A stretch of 28,004 nucleotides of DNA from DATJBC01 sp035515515. Its GTDB lineage: Bacteria > Actinomycetota > Acidimicrobiia > Acidimicrobiales > UBA8190. The stretch is taken from the NCBI GenBank assembly GCA_035515515.1, contig DATJBC010000318.1, positions 1-28,004 of the forward strand. Reading direction: 5' to 3'. Position 1 is the first letter of the stretch. The number at the start of each line of letters is the position of its first letter. Positions 21,965-28,004 of the stretch are shown piece by piece. Under the pieces are notes generated by a model that was not told the origin of the DNA, did no database searches, and saw nothing but the letters and a program-made list of their open reading frames with translations. A program made the position numbers and the translations under genes.

Positions 21965-23810
21965 GCGCGTCGTCCCTTCCGACAAGCCAGGCTAGCAACC
22001 GGTCCGCCGCTGCGAGACTGCGGTCGCGATCGTCCAGCTCGTCGAGATCGTGACGAACACGCGCGATGACCGGCGCGATCTCCCCCACCTCGGCGGGAGC
22101 CAGGCGGGCCTGGGCCTCGGCGGCGGCCAGGGCGCGCCGTGCGGCGTTGCGCACGAGGGTCACCACCACGTCATCGGCATCTGCGGCCGGTTCCTCAACC
22201 GCCAGGCGGCGCAGCAACGCGGCCACCTGCGGGGCGTCGTGCTCGGCCGCCTCGACCGCCGCGTGCAGGTCGTCGGCCTCGGCCAGGGCCCGGAACGCCG
22301 CCCGCTGGAGCTCGTCGGCGAACAGCGCCTCCTCGAGCCGCTCGGCCACCAGCTCGGGCCGGTGCACCGCCAGGCGCAGGGCCTCGAGACCGGGGCGGGA
22401 CTCCTCAGCCCCGGAGGCGGCCCCCCGGCCCCGGCCGTCCCCGGCGGGTGCTCGGGCCGCCGCGGCGCCCCCGGGGCCCCCGGGGGCGCCCCGGAGCCGC
22501 TCGGGCCCGGCGGGCGGTGCCGACGCCAGCAGCCCCCGCAGGGCGGCGGGGTCGAGGCGGCAGCGGTCGGCCACCTGCATGAGGTACTGGTCGCGCACCA
22601 GCTCGTTGGGGTGCTCGGCCACCACGGCCAGCGCCGCCTGCGCCGCCTTGGCCCGGCCCTCGGCCGAGCGCAGGTCACCCGACGTCAGCACCCGCTCGAC
22701 CCGGAAGGCCAGGAAGGGCCGGGCCCCGGTGACGGCGTCGCGCAGCGCGCCCGGGTCGCTGCGGGCCAGGTCGGCCGGGTCGGCGCCCGCCGGGAAGTCG
22801 GCCACCGCCACGTCGACCTCGTGGTGGCGCTCCCACTCGTAGACGCGGCTCGCCCCGGCCTGGCCGGCGGCATCGGCGTCGTAGGCGAGCACCACGCGGC
22901 GGGCGAAGTTGCGCAGGAGGTGGAAGTGCTCCTCGCCCAGGGCCGTGCCGCAGGTGGCCACGGCGCGGGGCAGGCCGGCCAGATGGAAGGCGATGACGTC
23001 GGTGTAGCCCTCGCACACGATCACCTCCCCGCTCTCGATGACGTCGTGCTTGGACCAGTTGAGCCCGTACAGGGTGCGGCGCTTGGCGTAGATGGGGCCG
23101 TCCTGGGAGTTCTTGTACTTGGGCCCGGGCGTCCCCGCCGGTGTCGACGCCCCGGCGGAGGGAAGCACGCGCCCGCCCAGGGCGATGGGCCTGCCCGAGG
23201 GGTCCATGATCGGGAAGATCACCCGGGCTCGGAAGGCGTCTTGCAGGCGGCCCCGGCGGTTGACGAAGCCGAGGCCGGCGTCGGACAGGACCTTGGCCGG
23301 CTCCTTCAGGTGCGTGGCCAGCGCGTCCCAGTCGTCGGGCGCCCACCCCAGGCGGAAGTGGCGCACCACCTCGCCGTCGTAGCCGCGCGAGCGCAGGTAG
23401 TCGCGGGCCGGGCCGGCGTCGGGGGCCGCCAGCAGGCGCTCGTGGTAGAAGTCCACGGCCTTGGCCACCGCCTCGTACAGCGGCGCCCGCCGCTGGCGGT
23501 CGGCGCTGGCCGTCGGGTCCTCGGTGATGGTGACCCCGGCCCGCTCGGCCAGGCGCCGCACCGCCTCCACGAAGTCCACGTGCTCGATCTCGCGCACGAA
23601 GGTGATGGCGTCGCCCGAACGCTGGCAGCCGAAGCAGTGGAACACCCCCATCTCGGCGTTGACGCTGAAAGACGGCGTCTTCTCCTGGTGGAAGGGGCAC
23701 AGCCCCACCCAGCGCGTCCCCTGCTTCTTGAGCGCCGCGTGCTCGCTGATGAGGGCCACGATGTCGGTGGCGGCCCGCACCCGGGCCACGTCGTCATCGG
23801 GGATCGGCAC
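21957..23810 (-). CDS. dnaG: DNA primase DnaG
   Basis: This 617-residue protein makes RNA primers for replication. Its zinc-binding domain has Cys38, His41, Cys59 and Cys62 (CPFH and CFGC). The RNA-polymerase core follows, with RDYLRSRGYDGEVVRHFRLG and YAKRRTLYGLN. The TOPRIM motifs are VIVCEGYTDVIAFH, VATCGTALGEEH and LAYDADAAGQAG, which hold the catalytic Glu and Asp residues. The C-terminal part, after a Gly/Ala/Pro linker (APPAGPERLRGAPGGPGGAA), is the helical DnaB-binding domain. The GTG at 23810 starts PIPDDDVARVRAATDIVALI and has a TACGGT box seven bases upstream, so the gene has its own leaderless-type promoter; the frame continuing into ppdK is not coding. Its last eight bases overlap rpoD. 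Confidence 0.96.
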   Translation of the reverse strand: MPIPDDDVARVRAATDIVALISEHAALKKQGTRWVGLCPFHQEKTPSFSVNAEMGVFHCFGCQRSGDAITFVREIEHVDFVEAVRRLAERAGVTITEDPTASADRQRRAPLYEAVAKAVDFYHERLLAAPDAGPARDYLRSRGYDGEVVRHFRLGWAPDDWDALATHLKEPAKVLSDAGLGFVNRRGRLQDAFRARVIFPIMDPSGRPIALGGRVLPSAGASTPAGTPGPKYKNSQDGPIYAKRRTLYGLNWSKHDVIESGEVIVCEGYTDVIAFHLAGLPRAVATCGTALGEEHFHLLRNFARRVVLAYDADAAGQAGASRVYEWERHHEVDVAVADFPAGADPADLARSDPGALRDAVTGARPFLAFRVERVLTSGDLRSAEGRAKAAQAALAVVAEHPNELVRDQYLMQVADRCRLDPAALRGLLASAPPAGPERLRGAPGGPGGAAAARAPAGDGRGRGAASGAEESRPGLEALRLAVHRPELVAERLEEALFADELQRAAFRALAEADDLHAAVEAAEHDAPQVAALLRRLAVEEPAADADDVVVTLVRNAARRALAAAEAQARLAPAEVGEIAPVIARVRHDLDELDDRDRSLAAADRLLAWLVGRDDAHE

Positions 23811-23817
23811 GCCCGGG

Positions 23818-23823
23818 ACCGTA
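23818..23823 (-). promoter_or_regulatory. -10 box (TACGGT) of dnaG-rpoD, leaderless type
   Basis: On the minus strand TACGGT is followed by CCCGGGC (seven bases) and the GTG at 23810. It lies in the 56-base gap after ppdK, so primase and the sigma factor can be transcribed without ppdK. Confidence 0.5.
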
Positions 23824-23866
23824 GCCCGTCGCCGTATCGGCGGCGCCCGGCCCGGGCTGGCCCTGG

Positions 23867-26902
<3,036 letters not shown>

Positions 26903-26940
26903 GCGTGCTCCTGGCCGGGGGGTGGGCGCGGGGAAGCTCC

Positions 26941-26946
26941 AGCCTA
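26941..26946 (-). promoter_or_regulatory. -10 box (TAGGCT) of ppdK
   Basis: On the minus strand TAGGCT lies 38 bases before the ATG at 26902. The leader of about 31 bases carries the AGGAG ribosome site. Confidence 0.45.
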
Positions 26947-26983
26947 CCGGCGGGGCGGCCGGCCTCAGGGGCCCGGTCGTGGG

Positions 26984-28004
26984 TCAGGAACCCAGCCGCC
27001 CGCCGATCTCCTCGGCCACCCGGTCGATCGGCACCCGCACCTGCTCGGTCGTGTCGCGGTCGCGGATGGTGACGGCCTTGTCCTGGAGCGAGTCGAAGTC
27101 GATGGTCACGCAACAGGGCGTGCCCACCTCGTCCTGCCGGCGGTAGCGCCTGCCGATGGACTGGGTGGTGTCGAAGTCGCACACCGCCACCGGCTGGAGG
27201 AGCTCGAGCACCTGGCGAGACAGGGGCACGAGGTCCTCGTTCTTCGACAACGGGAGCACGGCCACCTGGTAGGGGGCGATCCGGGGGTGGAGGTGCAGGA
27301 CCGTGCGGCGCTCCCCGCCCACCTCGTCCTCGTCGTAGGCGGCCAAGAGGAACGCCATCATCGTGCGCGTGGCACCCGCAGCGGGCTCGATCACGTACGG
27401 CACGTAGCGCTCACCCGAGGCCTGGTCGAAGTACTCGAGCCGCTCCCCCGACGCGGCGGCGTGGGCCTTCAGGTCGTAGTCGGTGCGGTTGGCGATGCCC
27501 TCGAGCTCGTCCCAGCCCCAGGGGAAGTGGAACTCGACGTCGGCCGTGGCGGCCGAGTAGTGCGACAGCTCGTCGGCCTCGTGGTGGCGCAGCCGCAGCT
27601 GCTCGGCGGGGATGCCGAGGTCGAGGTACCACTGCATGCGCTGCTCGAGCCAGTAGTGGAACCACGTGTCGGCCTCGGCGGGCGGCACGAAGTACTCCAT
27701 CTCCATCTGCTCGAACTCGCGGGTGCGGAACACGAAGTTCTGGGGCGTGATCTCGTTGCGGAACGACTTGCCCACCTGGGCGATGCCGAAGGGCGGCTTC
27801 TTGCGGGTGGTGGTGAGCACGTTCATGAAATTCACGAACATGCCCTGGGCCGTCTCGGGCCGCAGGTAGGCCACGGCCGCGTCCTCCTCGACGGGCCCGG
27901 CGTGGGTCTTGAACATGAGGTTGAACGACCGGGGCTCGGTCAGGTCGTGCGACCCGCAGTTGGGGCAGACGCCCTCGATCTTGTCGGCCCGCCAGCGCTC
28001 GTGG
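26984..28004 (-). CDS. glyS: Glycyl-tRNA synthetase, dimeric type, N-terminus outside window
   Basis: The C-terminal 340 or so residues of the single-chain (alpha-2) glycyl-tRNA synthetase, which charges tRNA-Gly. The first visible part is a zinc ribbon (VCPNCGSHDLTEPRSFNLM). Class II motif 2 follows (QVGKSFRNEITPQNFVFRTR, then EFEQMEMEYF), and then the insertion with LRLRHHEADELSHYSAATAD. Motif 3 is AAGATRTMMAFLLAAYDED. The C-terminal anticodon-binding domain is LHPRIAPYQVAVLPLSKNED with DTTQSIGRRYRRQDEVGTP. This is the type found in actinobacteria, archaea and eukaryotes, not the tetrameric GlyQ/GlyS type. The stop lies 81 bases before the ppdK start. The gene continues past the window end on the minus strand. 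Confidence 0.97.
   Translation of the reverse strand, partial: HERWRADKIEGVCPNCGSHDLTEPRSFNLMFKTHAGPVEEDAAVAYLRPETAQGMFVNFMNVLTTTRKKPPFGIAQVGKSFRNEITPQNFVFRTREFEQMEMEYFVPPAEADTWFHYWLEQRMQWYLDLGIPAEQLRLRHHEADELSHYSAATADVEFHFPWGWDELEGIANRTDYDLKAHAAASGERLEYFDQASGERYVPYVIEPAAGATRTMMAFLLAAYDEDEVGGERRTVLHLHPRIAPYQVAVLPLSKNEDLVPLSRQVLELLQPVAVCDFDTTQSIGRRYRRQDEVGTPCCVTIDFDSLQDKAVTIRDRDTTEQVRVPIDRVAEEIGGRLGS

Overview
The window is 28 kb of very GC-rich DNA with mostly ordinary housekeeping and metabolic genes. The gene order glyS - ppdK - dnaG - rpoD, the long sigma-70 factor with a variable acidic N-terminus, the dimeric archaeal-type glycyl-tRNA synthetase, and many promoters with a -10 box 6-9 bases in front of the start codon all point to an actinomycete. 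Acidimicrobiia or a close relative is my best guess; this is inference, since no rRNA or other species marker is present.

Layout: (1) 1-3098, plus strand: a tandem SDR oxidoreductase cut by the window edge, a translationally coupled amidohydrolase, and a HAD phosphatase broken by one missing base. (2) 3132-5368: three different SAM methyltransferases, the first divergent from the other two. (3) 5369-7920: a stretch of visibly lower GC with a small HTH protein, a secreted protein with a rare TTA codon, non-coding DNA and the 3' remnant of an IS3-type transposase. It ends at a tRNA-Val gene, so this is probably an old insertion zone. (4) 8373-12382, minus strand: a lipoprotein, a VOC protein, an alpha/beta hydrolase, a PPOX-fold flavoprotein, and an inositol monophosphatase-like enzyme coupled to a small zinc-ribbon protein. 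(5) 12451-15435, plus strand: a three-gene operon (unknown acidic protein, lipoprotein, dienelactone-hydrolase-like enzyme with a Cys nucleophile) and an orphan NarL-type response regulator. (6) 15518-20013, minus strand: an aldehyde dehydrogenase, two unknown proteins in a small operon, and a secreted seven-repeat beta-propeller resembling virginiamycin B lyase. (7) 20263-28004, minus strand: two tRNAs and the information-processing cluster rpoD, dnaG, ppdK, glyS.

The strongest unusual signals are these. Pyruvate phosphate dikinase carries a C-terminal tail of about 122 residues that has no acidic residue and resembles histone H1. A secreted N-terminal domain is shared by two otherwise different exported proteins, one with a Big2-like C-terminus and one with a beta-propeller. 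Leaderless-type promoters recur, with a strikingly constant 6-7 base gap between the -10 box and the start codon. I found no CRISPR array, prophage, complete transposon or biosynthetic cluster, and no single new multi-gene system that I can defend.
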